From positions 1 to 59,908 of the IMG/VR virus record IMGVR_UViG_3300032323_002596: DNA of 59,908 nt, one strand, 5' to 3'. This document shows positions 1-11,097 of this stretch, piece after piece; positions within the stretch are counted from its first letter, which is position 1; each line of letters opens with the position of its first letter. Origin of the DNA: a virus. Below the pieces are notes generated by a model. It was not told the DNA's origin. It searched no databases and saw only the letters and a list, made by a program, of their open reading frames with translations. Made by a program: the position numbers and the translations under genes.

Positions 1-115
1 CGCAGCCGTTGTTGTAGTTGTAGTAGGCGCAGCCGTTGTTGTAGTTGTAGTAGGCGCAGCCGTTGTTGTAGTTGTAGTAGGCGCAGCCGTTGTTGTAGTT
101 GTAGTAGGCGCAGCC
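1..115 (-). repeat. 27-base tandem repeat, left copy
   Basis: Mirror of 59794-59908. The window begins at exactly the base of the repeat at which the other arm ends. Confidence 0.95.
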
Positions 116-3100
116 GTTGTTGTTGTAGTAGTTGTTGTAGGCCCCGCTGTGGTTGTAGTTGTTTCAGGTGCACAACAAGGTCCATATGAGTCAATTGTAA
201 ATGTTGCAGTTCCACCTAATGTGTTTCTTTGCACACAATTTGGAGAAGAACCAATAACTTCTGGCCCAAGTCCTACCGGTTGTGATTGTGCTGAACCATT
301 ACAATCTACATATGTTACATTTCCTGCTCCTGTTACTTCAATGTTTACAAATTGAACACAGTTACAAGGTATAGTTGTTGTAGTAGTAGTTGGAGCCGCT
401 GTTGTAGTGGTAGTCGTACTAGTTGTTGTTGTAGTCGTAGTAGTAGGCCCTGCTGTGGTAGTAGTTGATGTTGTAACTATATCATATCTATTTATCTCTT
501 CCATAGCAATAATATACTTATTAGTATAAGCATCAAAAACACCATATATGCAAGGGTTTCCTGTATATACCTGACCTTCAGGCACAATGCCATTATTCAA
601 CTCTTGCCTGTATTCTTGTGACAATGGAACAAAAAAAGCGTTTGTGCCATACAAGATACTTAATGGAGTAATTCCATCTTGACTTAATCTACATACAACA
701 CCCCTATAATTATCTACAAAATAATCAGAAAAATTATTCCAAGCCAAACTAGTGCCCGCATCACCAATACCATAATCTCCAGCGTAATACTGAATTTTAT
801 TAATTAACTGATCCGTATTTGCTTGCAATGGATTATTTGCACTGTCTTTTACAATCTGCGTTAAAATAGGCACATTTCCAACTTTGAATTTCTGATAAAC
901 TTTTAAATACCTATCTCTAACATGCAATCTAATTACATCTCCGAAACTTCTATCATACTCATCAAAATTTTCATACTTAAAATTATTAATCTGATTTATA
1001 TCTGTATTTACTTGATAAGCACCACCAAATCTAATTAGCGTTGGGAAGTAAGTTTTTTTAGCATTTACCTCAACTACAGAAGGCCTTCCATTACTATTTG
1101 TAACTAAATTGTATGTATCATTAAAGCTTTTTTCAATAATTCCAATAGATTTATCTTTTACTACATTAAAATCAAAATTCATTGGCTGAAGAACAAGAAT
1201 ATTAATACCAGTAGCGTCATTTGTGGAACTAGCAACTATCCAAACTTTACCCGATGGAGGGACTGCAAAACTTTTATCAATATCAAAAGTTACATTAAAA
1301 TTATTTGTAGTTGAGTTAAGAGAATTAACCTCTACAGGCAATAGTGAAACAGTATATTTTAAATTCAAAAAGGCTACATCTGTTAAAATTAATGCATAAA
1401 CAGAAAAAGTAGAATTACCACTTGTTGTAAATCTCAATGTCCCCTTTATTGAAAGTATCCTCTCGGCTGTACTTGATTTATTATAAAAAAAATATCCATC
1501 AGTAGCCCAAGTTGGCGCGCCAGCTCCGGTTATATCTACAGGAATATTTAATTGAGATTGTATCTTATATGCAGCATTATCTATTGTTCTTGGCACATTA
1601 ATAGGGAATGATTCAGATCTAGTTTCATTGGGGTCATTTGTATTTGTGTCAAATGAGGTAGAATTAAAATTATAACTATCCGAAAATGGTACTTTTCTAA
1701 GTCTATAAAACAAGTCTCCATTTGTAACAGGTATTGTTGCTCCCCCGTTTGGCAACTGTGTTAAGCCAAAATGGTATCTATTTTCCGTCCCTGGATTGCC
1801 TATTCCATATTGTTTACCAAATTCATAATAAAACCTCTGATTTGAATCTGCATTGGATGAATAATTATATACAAGTATTTCATAATGCTGAAAATCTGTT
1901 GTTCCAGGGAATTGGAAATTAGCACTTATATCAGCATCTGGGTATCTTATTTTTAAGAAATTACCATTAGCTGTATATGTATTTTTATCTGGAGCTATTG
2001 GCACAGGCCACTGTATGTTATATTCAAATGTAGATACGGTACCAACTATTTCATAATCATATTGTGGCAAATAAACTATCTCATTACTAACATTATATCT
2101 AGCAATAAATCTAATTCTATCTCCCTCTGTGTAATTATAGGAAACAACACCCTGTGTTGAACTTATAGCTTCATTATATGCCGCTATGTTATCAATTCCA
2201 ATATAAAAATATCTTGAATTATCTACATTATTCGTAATGCCAGCGTATGCAGACTCGCTTATCCAACACAATCTCTTATTGTAAGTAGTATTATTTGACC
2301 TTAAAACTTGATAATACGTAGCATATAATGGAGGCTTGTTCAGTATGCTTAAAGTTATTTGAGGATATTTTACAAGTGGCTGATCACTTGGCAAATTCGT
2401 AAAACTTGGGGTATTTATAGCACCTCCAATTTCTGTTTGCGCACCTATCGTTCTTCCTTGGGCATCAAAATATTGAATTGCATATTGATAACCCGAGTTC
2501 CATACATATGCAAAACTAGTATTATCATTACTCAATAAAGTTAATGTTTTAAATCCTACAGAGGTCAAAACAAACCCACTTGAATAATTCATAACCAATT
2601 TATTCCCAACCAATGATACTTGAGTATAACCTTTCAACACCATTGCAGCAGATATTCCAGCTAATATATCAGAAACCAAATATGAAGTTGTTAAACCTGA
2701 CGTTGTAAAAGATGTACTTAAATCTGTTCCATTTGATGCGAATGAATTTATATAATAACCACCTGCCGCATTATTTAATGTCGTAACCTCTCCACCTGTA
2801 TTTGTACCGGTACCATAAAGATATATACTCATTTGAGTACCAGGACCGCTATCAGTGCCATTTACCGTAGCAAGAAATAGCAAACCATTTTGATCATAAA
2901 AATAAGTATATGCATTTGGGGATGAATTAATACTTAAACTTACATTTGTTTTATCGTAACCCTCTGTAATTCCAGAATATAACAAAACATTACCATTTGC
3001 CAATTCTGCCGCATTTGCCTTTTGAGGTACATAATCTTGTAATTGGGAACTTTCAATAACATCTATTTGCGTATATACTGAATCATTGTAAAACTTATAA

Positions 3101-3966
3101 ATATAAATGATGTTATCTGATATATTAAGAAGCTGCTTATCAAAAGATTGTATTAAAAACCAATCGCTTGTTGAACCATTTGTTGTTTCTCTAAAACAAA
3201 GCTCAATAGCTTTTACATCTGGCCCACCAGTTGATAACAATACAGCTATTCTTGCATTATTTGTAGCAGTATTATCTGTAAGTGTTAATGATGGTTGCTG
3301 GGGTAATGGCACAATGCTTCTTGAACTCCACACAGATTTTTCATTGTTATCATAAACATATCTGTAAGAAAATTGAAATAATTTGTTTCTTAAATTATTA
3401 ATAGTTATAGTAGTATCATTTTCATAAACTACTTTTGGAGGCATTACCGGAGGAGCTTTGGCTACTAATATATATTCAAGCTTCCAGCTTGTACCATAAT
3501 TTCCAAGTACATTTATATTTTTTGGAGGATTAAAACCATCATTAAAAAATAAAATATCACCTTCTACATCCCTATAAAATATATTTACTGATAAAACTTT
3601 ATAAGATGGGTTAAAATTTAAAATATCAATACCATCACTATCTGTTTTGCTTTCTAATACCTTTGTTATTGTATCATTGCTTAAATCATAATACAAAATG
3701 CTATTATATCCATTACTATTCCAAAGAAAATAATACGCCCTATTTCTTACCCTATCGGCATAAAAACCAATAATTTTATTCGTACCAGCTGGCAGTGTGT
3801 ATGGTATTAAAGTGTTACCAAGAATATTTGATACTACTCTGTCCTGACCACGACCTTGCGCATCTTTTGTTATATTAAGCGCATCAATATAATCACCATT
3901 AGATATTCTATACTCGGCAACGTCTAAATTGAGCTTACCATTAAATGGGTTATTTATTATTGGCAT
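1..3966 (-). CDS. Giant tail stabilisation/hub-type protein, C-terminus missing (left copy)
   Basis: Mirror of 55943-59908. Start codon at 3966; frame open past base 1. Thr repeats occupy bases 1-162 and about 369-475 with the Cys-rich domain between. Confidence 0.75.
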   Translation of the reverse strand, partial: MPIINNPFNGKLNLDVAEYRISNGDYIDALNITKDAQGRGQDRVVSNILGNTLIPYTLPAGTNKIIGFYADRVRNRAYYFLWNSNGYNSILYYDLSNDTITKVLESKTDSDGIDILNFNPSYKVLSVNIFYRDVEGDILFFNDGFNPPKNINVLGNYGTSWKLEYILVAKAPPVMPPKVVYENDTTITINNLRNKLFQFSYRYVYDNNEKSVWSSRSIVPLPQQPSLTLTDNTATNNARIAVLLSTGGPDVKAIELCFRETTNGSTSDWFLIQSFDKQLLNISDNIIYIYKFYNDSVYTQIDVIESSQLQDYVPQKANAAELANGNVLLYSGITEGYDKTNVSLSINSSPNAYTYFYDQNGLLFLATVNGTDSGPGTQMSIYLYGTGTNTGGEVTTLNNAAGGYYINSFASNGTDLSTSFTTSGLTTSYLVSDILAGISAAMVLKGYTQVSLVGNKLVMNYSSGFVLTSVGFKTLTLLSNDNTSFAYVWNSGYQYAIQYFDAQGRTIGAQTEIGGAINTPSFTNLPSDQPLVKYPQITLSILNKPPLYATYYQVLRSNNTTYNKRLCWISESAYAGITNNVDNSRYFYIGIDNIAAYNEAISSTQGVVSYNYTEGDRIRFIARYNVSNEIVYLPQYDYEIVGTVSTFEYNIQWPVPIAPDKNTYTANGNFLKIRYPDADISANFQFPGTTDFQHYEILVYNYSSNADSNQRFYYEFGKQYGIGNPGTENRYHFGLTQLPNGGATIPVTNGDLFYRLRKVPFSDSYNFNSTSFDTNTNDPNETRSESFPINVPRTIDNAAYKIQSQLNIPVDITGAGAPTWATDGYFFYNKSSTAERILSIKGTLRFTTSGNSTFSVYALILTDVAFLNLKYTVSLLPVEVNSLNSTTNNFNVTFDIDKSFAVPPSGKVWIVASSTNDATGINILVLQPMNFDFNVVKDKSIGIIEKSFNDTYNLVTNSNGRPSVVEVNAKKTYFPTLIRFGGAYQVNTDINQINNFKYENFDEYDRSFGDVIRLHVRDRYLKVYQKFKVGNVPILTQIVKDSANNPLQANTDQLINKIQYYAGDYGIGDAGTSLAWNNFSDYFVDNYRGVVCRLSQDGITPLSILYGTNAFFVPLSQEYRQELNNGIVPEGQVYTGNPCIYGVFDAYTNKYIIAMEEINRYDIVTTSTTTTAGPTTTTTTTTSTTTTTTAAPTTTTTTIPCNCVQFVNIEVTGAGNVTYVDCNGSAQSQPVGLGPEVIGSSPNCVQRNTLGGTATFTIDSYGPCCAPETTTTTAGPTTTTTTTTAAPTTTTTTAAPTTTTTTAAPTTTTTTAAPTTTTTTAA

Positions 3967-3972
3967 TTGTTA

Positions 3973-4743
3973 TTATGCTTTTACAGTCATTCTTTGAGTG
4001 TCTAAATTTTGTTCATATGCTTGCATTAGGTACAATGGCTTAAATTGAGCATTTGCTAATCTTCTTTGATTATAAAATTCTGATTTTCTATCTCTCTTGT
4101 CTCCCAAATTACCTCTTCTTGTAGTAGGCATATTCACTATATCTCTCCAAGCTAACCAAGCAAGCATAGCCTCTCTAAATTGAATTGGAATAGAAAATGT
4201 TTCTTCTGGATTACCACTAGATAAATATTCTATCATCAAATAAGAATAATAAAAATATTGATTTAAAAGAACCACTCCATTAGAATCATCAATATTAAAT
4301 TGACCTACAAACGGAGATCCACTTGGTAAGCCATAAATATTATTAAAACCATAACCATCCCAATAATTAAACCATACCGGCAAATCAGATTGATACCAAG
4401 CTGCCAGGGTATTGTCTTGTGTCAAAGCCAATCTATCCGGTTGCTGGTCTCCATAAAATGTCATTTTAGGATTAAATTTCAAAGGTATAATTTCTCCAAC
4501 TGAATTTAAAACCCCAATTTTAGTATAGCTAATATAATCGTTTGGCAATTGAGCCGTAAAATTAGTTGTGTCAATTGCAACTTTTACTGTTCTTATTTTA
4601 TAAAAAAAGTCAAGTCCTAATTTTTCCATACCACGAACAGCTATGTTGTATAGCTTCGCATACTTGTGGACTGATTGCTCACTTTCATCAATATAATCAT
4701 TGATTACTGAATCTAGTGTTATATAATTTCTAACTTGTGACAT
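3973..4743 (-). CDS. Tail or neck structural protein (left copy)
   Basis: Mirror of 55166-55936: 256 residues, helical start and end around a beta domain; tail-tubular type by position. Confidence 0.6.
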   Translation of the reverse strand: MSQVRNYITLDSVINDYIDESEQSVHKYAKLYNIAVRGMEKLGLDFFYKIRTVKVAIDTTNFTAQLPNDYISYTKIGVLNSVGEIIPLKFNPKMTFYGDQQPDRLALTQDNTLAAWYQSDLPVWFNYWDGYGFNNIYGLPSGSPFVGQFNIDDSNGVVLLNQYFYYSYLMIEYLSSGNPEETFSIPIQFREAMLAWLAWRDIVNMPTTRRGNLGDKRDRKSEFYNQRRLANAQFKPLYLMQAYEQNLDTQRMTVKA

Positions 4744-4745
4744 TT

Positions 4746-5018
4746 TTAATTATTTGATAAGTAAGCTAATATATCATTATGTCGGATCAAAAAGTGCAAT
4801 TCATTATTTACAATGACAGGCTCTCCTGCTCCTTTTATGTGAAAAACAACGTCATCTTTCTTTGCTTCCATCTTAATTTTAGCAGTACCATTGCCTACAG
4901 AAACAACTTGTGCTTTACAATTTCTTTCTCTAAATCCTTCAGGCAAAAACAATCCGCCCTCTGTAACCTCTTCAGGTGCAAATGGTCTTACTAAAACAAA
5001 ATCTCTAATTGGTCTCAT
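4746..5018 (-). CDS. GroES-like co-chaperonin (left copy)
   Basis: Mirror of 54891-55163: 90-residue Cpn10-type protein with RPIRDFVLVRP start and ILAYL end. Confidence 0.8.
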   Translation of the reverse strand: MRPIRDFVLVRPFAPEEVTEGGLFLPEGFRERNCKAQVVSVGNGTAKIKMEAKKDDVVFHIKGAGEPVIVNNELHFLIRHNDILAYLSNN

Positions 5019-5032
5019 ATGTTTTCTTAATT

Positions 5033-5659
5033 TTAATTATCTACGCCATCATTACTTTGATCTATTGGCCTTGATTTCTCAAAAGCTAATTGACCTTTAA
5101 TATATTCAATAATCATTGGCATGTAATCATCCGGAACTATTAACGTAGATGTTAAGTCAGTTGAATCACCACCACTAATCATTCTTAATGTTGCCTTATA
5201 GCTTGTCAAAGGTATAGAACTTTTTACATAAATATTCTTACCTTCAATCCAGTAAAGAATTTTATTTTGAATTGGTCTTAATTGCTCTTGATAAGCAACT
5301 TGATTCATGCTCAAAGGTATAGCCGTTTGCGATGTCTTTTTATCACCCACAAATTGCAACATTGCAACGCCCTCGTTTTTACCCAATGCGTATGGAATTA
5401 CCGGCAAATCAATGCTATAAGTAACAGTATCTACAGTTTCAGCATTAATATCTATATTGGTAAATGTAGTGTAAAACGAATTGTTTACATATGAAATACC
5501 GTCAATTTGAATATTGTCTGTGTAATTCTTTTTAACGGCCATACCAACAGCATCATTCAGCCATTGATTTACCAAATTAAAAGTAATATTTGAATCATCG
5601 GATGGTTGTCCGTTATATATCTGTCTTAATATCCTTTCTATAAGCGCATATCTAGTCAT
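5033..5659 (-). CDS. Head-tail connector-type protein 2 (left copy)
   Basis: Mirror of 54250-54876; shares one base with connector 1. Confidence 0.6.
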   Translation of the reverse strand: MTRYALIERILRQIYNGQPSDDSNITFNLVNQWLNDAVGMAVKKNYTDNIQIDGISYVNNSFYTTFTNIDINAETVDTVTYSIDLPVIPYALGKNEGVAMLQFVGDKKTSQTAIPLSMNQVAYQEQLRPIQNKILYWIEGKNIYVKSSIPLTSYKATLRMISGGDSTDLTSTLIVPDDYMPMIIEYIKGQLAFEKSRPIDQSNDGVDN

Positions 5660-6354
5660 TATTGTCCTGTTTGTGTTATTTGATTAGCATATTGCTGCAC
5701 CATACCATCTTTTAAGTTTAAACCAATTAACTTCAATGCACGCGTAATAATTTCCAATAAATCAACATCATCCCATACTGGCTGAACAGTACCCGTAGTA
5801 GGAGTAACTCCAGCACCTGTTTGGGTTGGAGCATAAACTGGCCTTCCGCTTACTGTTGTATATGCCCATACAATATCTGGTGCATTTTTAACATAAGTTA
5901 AAATAGCGCTACCAAGATTTTTTGGATAAAACTGAAATTTGTTTGGCTCTATTAAATAAATAGGATTAGTTACAACAGGATCAATTTCGCTATTATAATA
6001 AGAATATAAACTGTCTTGCTGAACAAATCTAACTCTTTTAAAATCAGGTGTAATTATTGCATCCGCTTGCAGATAATCAGCAGGATATGGTGCTTCCCCT
6101 GTAGTCGCATTAATAGTTAATGTAGATTCGGTAATCAAAGGAGTTAATCTCTGTCTTATATTTTCATTTTGGCTATAATTAACCCTAGCCTGTGGCCTTC
6201 CGTATTGATATTGCTGAAACTCACCCAATAAATAATCTTGATACGAAATCTGTGCTTGATTTATGACAAGATTAAATTCAGCTGGTGTCAAATAACCATT
6301 CTGCGCTTTATTAATCGCAAACTGGCAAATACGATACATGTCATTAACATTCAT
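5659..6354 (-). CDS. Head-tail connector-type protein 1 (left copy)
   Basis: Mirror of 53555-54250; first gene behind the promoter at 6372-6379. Confidence 0.65.
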   Translation of the reverse strand: MNVNDMYRICQFAINKAQNGYLTPAEFNLVINQAQISYQDYLLGEFQQYQYGRPQARVNYSQNENIRQRLTPLITESTLTINATTGEAPYPADYLQADAIITPDFKRVRFVQQDSLYSYYNSEIDPVVTNPIYLIEPNKFQFYPKNLGSAILTYVKNAPDIVWAYTTVSGRPVYAPTQTGAGVTPTTGTVQPVWDDVDLLEIITRALKLIGLNLKDGMVQQYANQITQTGQ

Positions 6355-6371
6355 TGAAATAAGTTATATAA

Positions 6372-6379
6372 CAAATATA
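6372..6379 (-). promoter_or_regulatory. Connector-tail operon promoter (left copy)
   Basis: Mirror of 53530-53537, TATATTTG on the minus strand. Confidence 0.65.
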
Positions 6380-6381
6380 CG

Positions 6382-6413
6382 AAAAAGCCCCGTAATTTTT
6401 AGGCTACAGGGCT
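6382..6413 (-). terminator. Terminator abutting the connector promoter (left copy)
   Basis: Mirror of 53496-53527; 9-pair stem and T run on the minus strand. Confidence 0.85.
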
Positions 6414-6434
6414 ATTTTATTTAGAGGGGGAAGT

Positions 6435-7328
6435 TTATACCAATTTTTTCAATTGCTCTAAAAATGCCTTACTCTCGTCTTGAGGGAACATAGCAAAATC
6501 AACTAAATAAGTATGCGGCTTTTTGTCCGCTGGTATCTTGCAAATGAAGCCACCATTATTTGCCCAATAAGCTGATCCTTTCTTAGTTGTTGTATCAATC
6601 TTATTGTCAATCAATGCTTTTTTAACTATAAATGCAATTTCAACTTCTTTAGAACCAGCACTTTGCATAAACTTATTAGGTTGAGCTTCAGCGTAAAGTT
6701 CATAGTCGTTTCTTAATGCTTCCATAGATTTAGGCATACCTAAGTCATCTACAAACGAAATTCCCAAGAAATTACAATGTTTACGCATTTCTTCGTCAGA
6801 AGCTAATGAAGCGTACTTAATAGCCTCAACCTTAGCAACGCGTTTTGCCCTTTCAAGTTCAGCAGTTCTTTGTGGATTCCATTGGAAGAAAGTAACCTTT
6901 CTGGTTCCCTTTCTATTTGCATTATCTAAATTAGCATTACAAAGACTTAAAAACTCAAGTGCCTCAATATCATAATCAGCTACCCTTAAAACCCTACGGT
7001 CAAAAATTAAGCTTCTTCTGTTTTGTTCTACAAATGATTTTTCAAGTCCTTTTTGATCCTCTACCCAAATACTTGGATATCCTCTCAAAAGTCTAATTCT
7101 TTCCATTCTACCTTTCTTTTCATTCCAAACATCATCAATACCTTCCATATGGTATTTACCATTCTTCTTAGTATCTGATAATTTGAAAATCTTGAATGTA
7201 GTTCCGTTATTGGAAGCAGGGGCTAAATCAATGGCCTGAGCTGCTTCTTCATGTTGTCTTTGTACCTTTATTTCACCTTGTTGTGAAAAGTTAGCTTCCG
7301 CTAAACCTACTGCCTTTAAACGTGCCAT
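6435..7328 (-). CDS. Structural-region protein, unknown (left copy)
   Basis: Mirror of 52581-53474; 297 residues, isolated between two terminators. Confidence 0.6.
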   Translation of the reverse strand: MARLKAVGLAEANFSQQGEIKVQRQHEEAAQAIDLAPASNNGTTFKIFKLSDTKKNGKYHMEGIDDVWNEKKGRMERIRLLRGYPSIWVEDQKGLEKSFVEQNRRSLIFDRRVLRVADYDIEALEFLSLCNANLDNANRKGTRKVTFFQWNPQRTAELERAKRVAKVEAIKYASLASDEEMRKHCNFLGISFVDDLGMPKSMEALRNDYELYAEAQPNKFMQSAGSKEVEIAFIVKKALIDNKIDTTTKKGSAYWANNGGFICKIPADKKPHTYLVDFAMFPQDESKAFLEQLKKLV

Positions 7329-7350
7329 AAAATGGTTTTAAAATGTTTAA

Positions 7351-7385
7351 AATAGGTAGGGACAATCAATAAAGTTGCCCCTACC
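7351..7385 (-). terminator. Terminator after the capsid gene (left copy)
   Basis: Mirror of 52524-52558. Confidence 0.75.
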
Positions 7386-7408
7386 CGAATTATAATGTCC
7401 TAAATAGA

Positions 7409-8821
7409 CTAGCTACCTTGAACGATGATGAATTGGTTTGCTGCACAAACACGAGTACCACGGTAAGTGATCATCGCGATTTGATTAGTCATTGTACCAT
7501 CTGTTGGATTAGGAGATCCACCACCATATTGCCATACACGAATACCGTTACCAACAGTACCACCTTGAGGAGGTTGTTGATACATAATAGTGATATTCTT
7601 GTAAACTTGAGCGGTTTTAGCATCCTTAGTTTCTCCCATTGGATAGATTAAACCGAAATTACGGAAGTAATCATTTTGAGGAGTTAAACCAGTTGTAACC
7701 TCAGTGTTGAATTGAGAGTACTTCTTAACAGATAATAAATATCCATCAATGTAGATTTCTTGGAAACCATAAGCAACAGAAGCTTCTTTAGACTTCTCGC
7801 CTTGTCCATAAACGAAAGCACCAGCTGGGTAAGCAGCGAAGATACCATCAGAGAAATCTTGTCTTTGGAAGATGTCAGTTAACCAAGCAGATTGCTTAGC
7901 ACAACCGTTAACGTCCATGATACGAGTGATTTCATGTAATTTAGCGATATCTAATGTACCTGGAGTGTAACCAACAGTTTCACCGTCAGCAACTACTTTA
8001 GGGATGATACCTACTGAACCTTGAGAGTTAGAATCAATTGCGGCGTTGTTTTGTAAATCACCACGCATTAATTTAGCCTCTACGTTGTTCTTGAAACGTA
8101 CCAATGTTTTGTACATACCTTTGTAAGTGAAAGCTGTAACACCGTTTTGAGCCATATCTGGAGATACTGGGAACTCATAGTAAGTTTCAGCCATTTGCGC
8201 TAAGTCAGTGTTAGACCAACCATCGCGAATTTCAGTTACATAGTTGTCATATCTTTGATCCAATTGGATTAAAGGATTGATTGCTTGAGAAGCTTCACCA
8301 GCATCGGCATCACCACCGAATAATAAAACCTCACCTGCTAACAATTGATTTACGCCAGCAGAAGCAAATCTTTGACCAGTTTGCTTAGGAGCAACTTGGA
8401 AAGTCCATGCATAAGCTACGCTATCGTCAATAGAGATGATAACCCCTTCAATGTTAGAAGAAGCAACACGCAATGTTTCGTTAACTCTTAATGGAGTCTG
8501 AGTACCATTGTTGTAATAAGCTTCTTGTCCTAATGTTAAAGTTAAAGTAGCGCCAAGACCAGCTGAAACTGTAGATTCGTTTGTAACACCTGGCATTAAT
8601 TTACCACGGTTTTCAAACCAGAAGTAGTTTAAGTTTTTAACTTCTTCCATTCCGCTATGAGCAGCTAACCACCAAGTAAAATCTTCGTTGCCATACTTTT
8701 GAGTGTATTGCTTGTAGTACTGTGGAGTTAATAATTGTAGGTCAACCATAAGTTGCCTATTCTGGGTTTGCAACGAGATACTACCCGGTTGCAAAATATT
8801 TGAGGTAGGTATTCCTGCCAT
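7409..8821 (-). CDS. Major capsid protein (left copy)
   Basis: Mirror of 51088-52500; 470 residues, codon choice of a highly expressed gene. Confidence 0.85.
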   Translation of the reverse strand: MAGIPTSNILQPGSISLQTQNRQLMVDLQLLTPQYYKQYTQKYGNEDFTWWLAAHSGMEEVKNLNYFWFENRGKLMPGVTNESTVSAGLGATLTLTLGQEAYYNNGTQTPLRVNETLRVASSNIEGVIISIDDSVAYAWTFQVAPKQTGQRFASAGVNQLLAGEVLLFGGDADAGEASQAINPLIQLDQRYDNYVTEIRDGWSNTDLAQMAETYYEFPVSPDMAQNGVTAFTYKGMYKTLVRFKNNVEAKLMRGDLQNNAAIDSNSQGSVGIIPKVVADGETVGYTPGTLDIAKLHEITRIMDVNGCAKQSAWLTDIFQRQDFSDGIFAAYPAGAFVYGQGEKSKEASVAYGFQEIYIDGYLLSVKKYSQFNTEVTTGLTPQNDYFRNFGLIYPMGETKDAKTAQVYKNITIMYQQPPQGGTVGNGIRVWQYGGGSPNPTDGTMTNQIAMITYRGTRVCAANQFIIVQGS

Positions 8822-8869
8822 GATATTTTAGTTTTTGTTTTTAACGCCTCCTCCAAAGGCAATATCAAG

Positions 8870-10042
8870 TTACGAACTAAATGCCCACTCTGCTAGTCTC
8901 TGCCTTTCAGCTTCAACGCCACTAAGATCAGGTTTCGCTCCTTGAGGAGTTGCGGTTTGGTTGATGTTTATGTTCCCACTCTTTTTAAAATGAGCAAGCA
9001 ATCTTTGAGATGCCGCCTCATTTGCTATTTTTGAGAATATTTTATCACGGTTTTCTAACAGATATTTATCTGCCATAATTTGTTGAACATTTGGCTTACC
9101 ATCCTCGTTAAACCATCTGCCTTCAAAATAACTGTCCGTGTCAAAATCCTCTAATTGACTCTTCATTGCGCTTTTTTCTTCATCCCCCACATTAAATGAA
9201 ATCGGTATTTCAACATCCTCGTCTTTTACCGATACACTAAATCCGTTGAATGATTTAAAATCAGAGTCAAGTGTTTTTTCATAATTTGATCTAGCATATT
9301 GCATCATTTCATATTCTTCTTGAAATTGAGCTTGTCTGCCTGCCTCATTATAAATATCTGGTAATTGAATTTCACTTTTCAATTTTGCCAATTCAGATCT
9401 AGTTGTTTTAGCCTCAATCATCAACTTCCTTTCGGTATAGTCAACTTGAGCCTCCCAATTCTTTACCTTGTTAGCATAATCTTCATCAGTTTCATCAAAT
9501 CCCTGTTCTGGTTTTAAAGGTACGAAAAATTTATCATAAAATAAAAGTTCCACCTCTTCTTCATTTAACTCCTTGTGTTTTTGTCTAAGATTTTCTTTTA
9601 CAACTTCAATGGCTAATTCAGTATCTAATTCAGCAGTAGTCAATCTTTCTAGTTTTTTCTGCTGATTTAAAACTTGATACACATCGTCTGCTTTGCCTTC
9701 TTTAATTGCATCAAACAATGTTTTACTTACATCGTCCTTAAACTCAAAACTAGGCTCTTCTTTAAGCCTTCTAAATTGATTTTCAGCCTCTTCAACGCTT
9801 TCAAAGCCAAACCTTTCTCTTACAAATTCATTTGGATCAAATGACTGAGAGCTGTTTTGTTGCTCTGATTGTTCCGGTTGCTGTTCCGGTTGAGCCGTAA
9901 CTTGTTCGTTACTTGACTCATTTGTAGCAGTAGGGGTTACATCTACCGCTGTTTGTTGTTGTAACACAACATCTTCATCCCCGAAAGGATTGTAACCTTC
10001 TGCCAGCGTAATTGGTGCTGACATGTCTGTATTCTCTGGCAT
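8870..10042 (-). CDS. Capsid scaffold-like acidic protein (left copy)
   Basis: Mirror of 49867-51039; 390 residues, Gln/Glu-rich start and long helices. Confidence 0.7.
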   Translation of the reverse strand: MPENTDMSAPITLAEGYNPFGDEDVVLQQQTAVDVTPTATNESSNEQVTAQPEQQPEQSEQQNSSQSFDPNEFVRERFGFESVEEAENQFRRLKEEPSFEFKDDVSKTLFDAIKEGKADDVYQVLNQQKKLERLTTAELDTELAIEVVKENLRQKHKELNEEEVELLFYDKFFVPLKPEQGFDETDEDYANKVKNWEAQVDYTERKLMIEAKTTRSELAKLKSEIQLPDIYNEAGRQAQFQEEYEMMQYARSNYEKTLDSDFKSFNGFSVSVKDEDVEIPISFNVGDEEKSAMKSQLEDFDTDSYFEGRWFNEDGKPNVQQIMADKYLLENRDKIFSKIANEAASQRLLAHFKKSGNININQTATPQGAKPDLSGVEAERQRLAEWAFSS

Positions 10043-10071
10043 AAATGCTGATTTGGTTTCTATTTTATATT

Positions 10072-10097
10072 AGAGCACACCTATATTGATGTGCTCT
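10072..10097 (-). other. Stem-loop before the scaffold gene (left copy)
   Basis: Mirror of 49812-49837. Confidence 0.55.
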
Positions 10098-10113
10098 ATT
10101 TTATTTAATTATA

Positions 10114-10722
10114 TTAACAAGCTGTGTAACTGCTAATTGTATTACCAAATGGTCCGCCCATATTACAAACTTGATCTTGAGCTGCGAAATAAATGCTAAG
10201 ATACTGACCATAAAGAGGTCTGTTATATGGAACAGTTAGTCCTGCATCCATATACAAACTAACACCGATATTTAATGATAGAGTATTAGCATATACTGTA
10301 ATCATTGGGTTAATACGTGCACACGCATCAAGTGGATCAGATGCACCATAAGCCATGAAAGCGTATGATGAAACTGCACTAGTAGTAGTTGTTGTAGTAG
10401 GTGCAGCAGTTGTAGTTGTTGTAGTAGGCGCAGTAGTAGTGGTTGTAGTTGTACCAGAACCAATCGCTATTACGCCACTCTCACTTATAGTAATTGGATA
10501 TACTACAGAAGTATTTGTCAATAACTGTACGCCATACCAACTTGTTCCATCTCCATAAATAGGTTGTGTTAATCTACTATCAGCATATAATACATTAGCA
10601 GTTGTTAATGTGCTTGTTGTAGTATATACTATTTGAGTGCCCTGATCAACTCCTATAAGATTTGCCTGAAAGGCATCAGGGTATGTATTTTTAGACAATA
10701 CATAAGCTATTGAATTTGCCAT
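10114..10722 (-). CDS. Two-domain virion-type protein with Thr linker (left copy)
   Basis: Mirror of 49187-49795; Thr-rich units lie at about 10378-10454. Confidence 0.6.
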   Translation of the reverse strand: MANSIAYVLSKNTYPDAFQANLIGVDQGTQIVYTTTSTLTTANVLYADSRLTQPIYGDGTSWYGVQLLTNTSVVYPITISESGVIAIGSGTTTTTTTAPTTTTTTAAPTTTTTTSAVSSYAFMAYGASDPLDACARINPMITVYANTLSLNIGVSLYMDAGLTVPYNRPLYGQYLSIYFAAQDQVCNMGGPFGNTISSYTAC

Positions 10723-10723
10723 T

Positions 10724-11071
10724 TTATTCTATTTTTAAATATTTACCAATAATACCAAATGCCACTAAACCACTAGCGGCAATTGATGTAACATCAGCTT
10801 TTGATGTTAAATTTACTCCAGAAACAGATATCCAGTTAATTGGCACTTCAGGTGCTGGTAATAATTGACCAGTAATAGCGCCATCATCATTTGTTGTGCT
10901 AAAATTAATTGTACCAGAAGGGCTTACTAATTGAACTACAGCCGAATCCCATCCAGATAAATCCTGATAGAAGCTGTTGTTCGCATTAAATGATTCAGTT
11001 GCATCTACAACTGTACTAATTTTTGAACTAAATTTTTGTAGTCTTATTAAAAGTTTACTAACCGTTGCCAT
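10724..11071 (-). CDS. Small structural-type protein (left copy)
   Basis: Mirror of 48838-49185; 115 residues. Confidence 0.6.
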   Translation of the reverse strand: MATVSKLLIRLQKFSSKISTVVDATESFNANNSFYQDLSGWDSAVVQLVSPSGTINFSTTNDDGAITGQLLPAPEVPINWISVSGVNLTSKADVTSIAASGLVAFGIIGKYLKIE

Positions 11072-11097
11072 TTTTTTATTTTTTTAATTTTTATTTA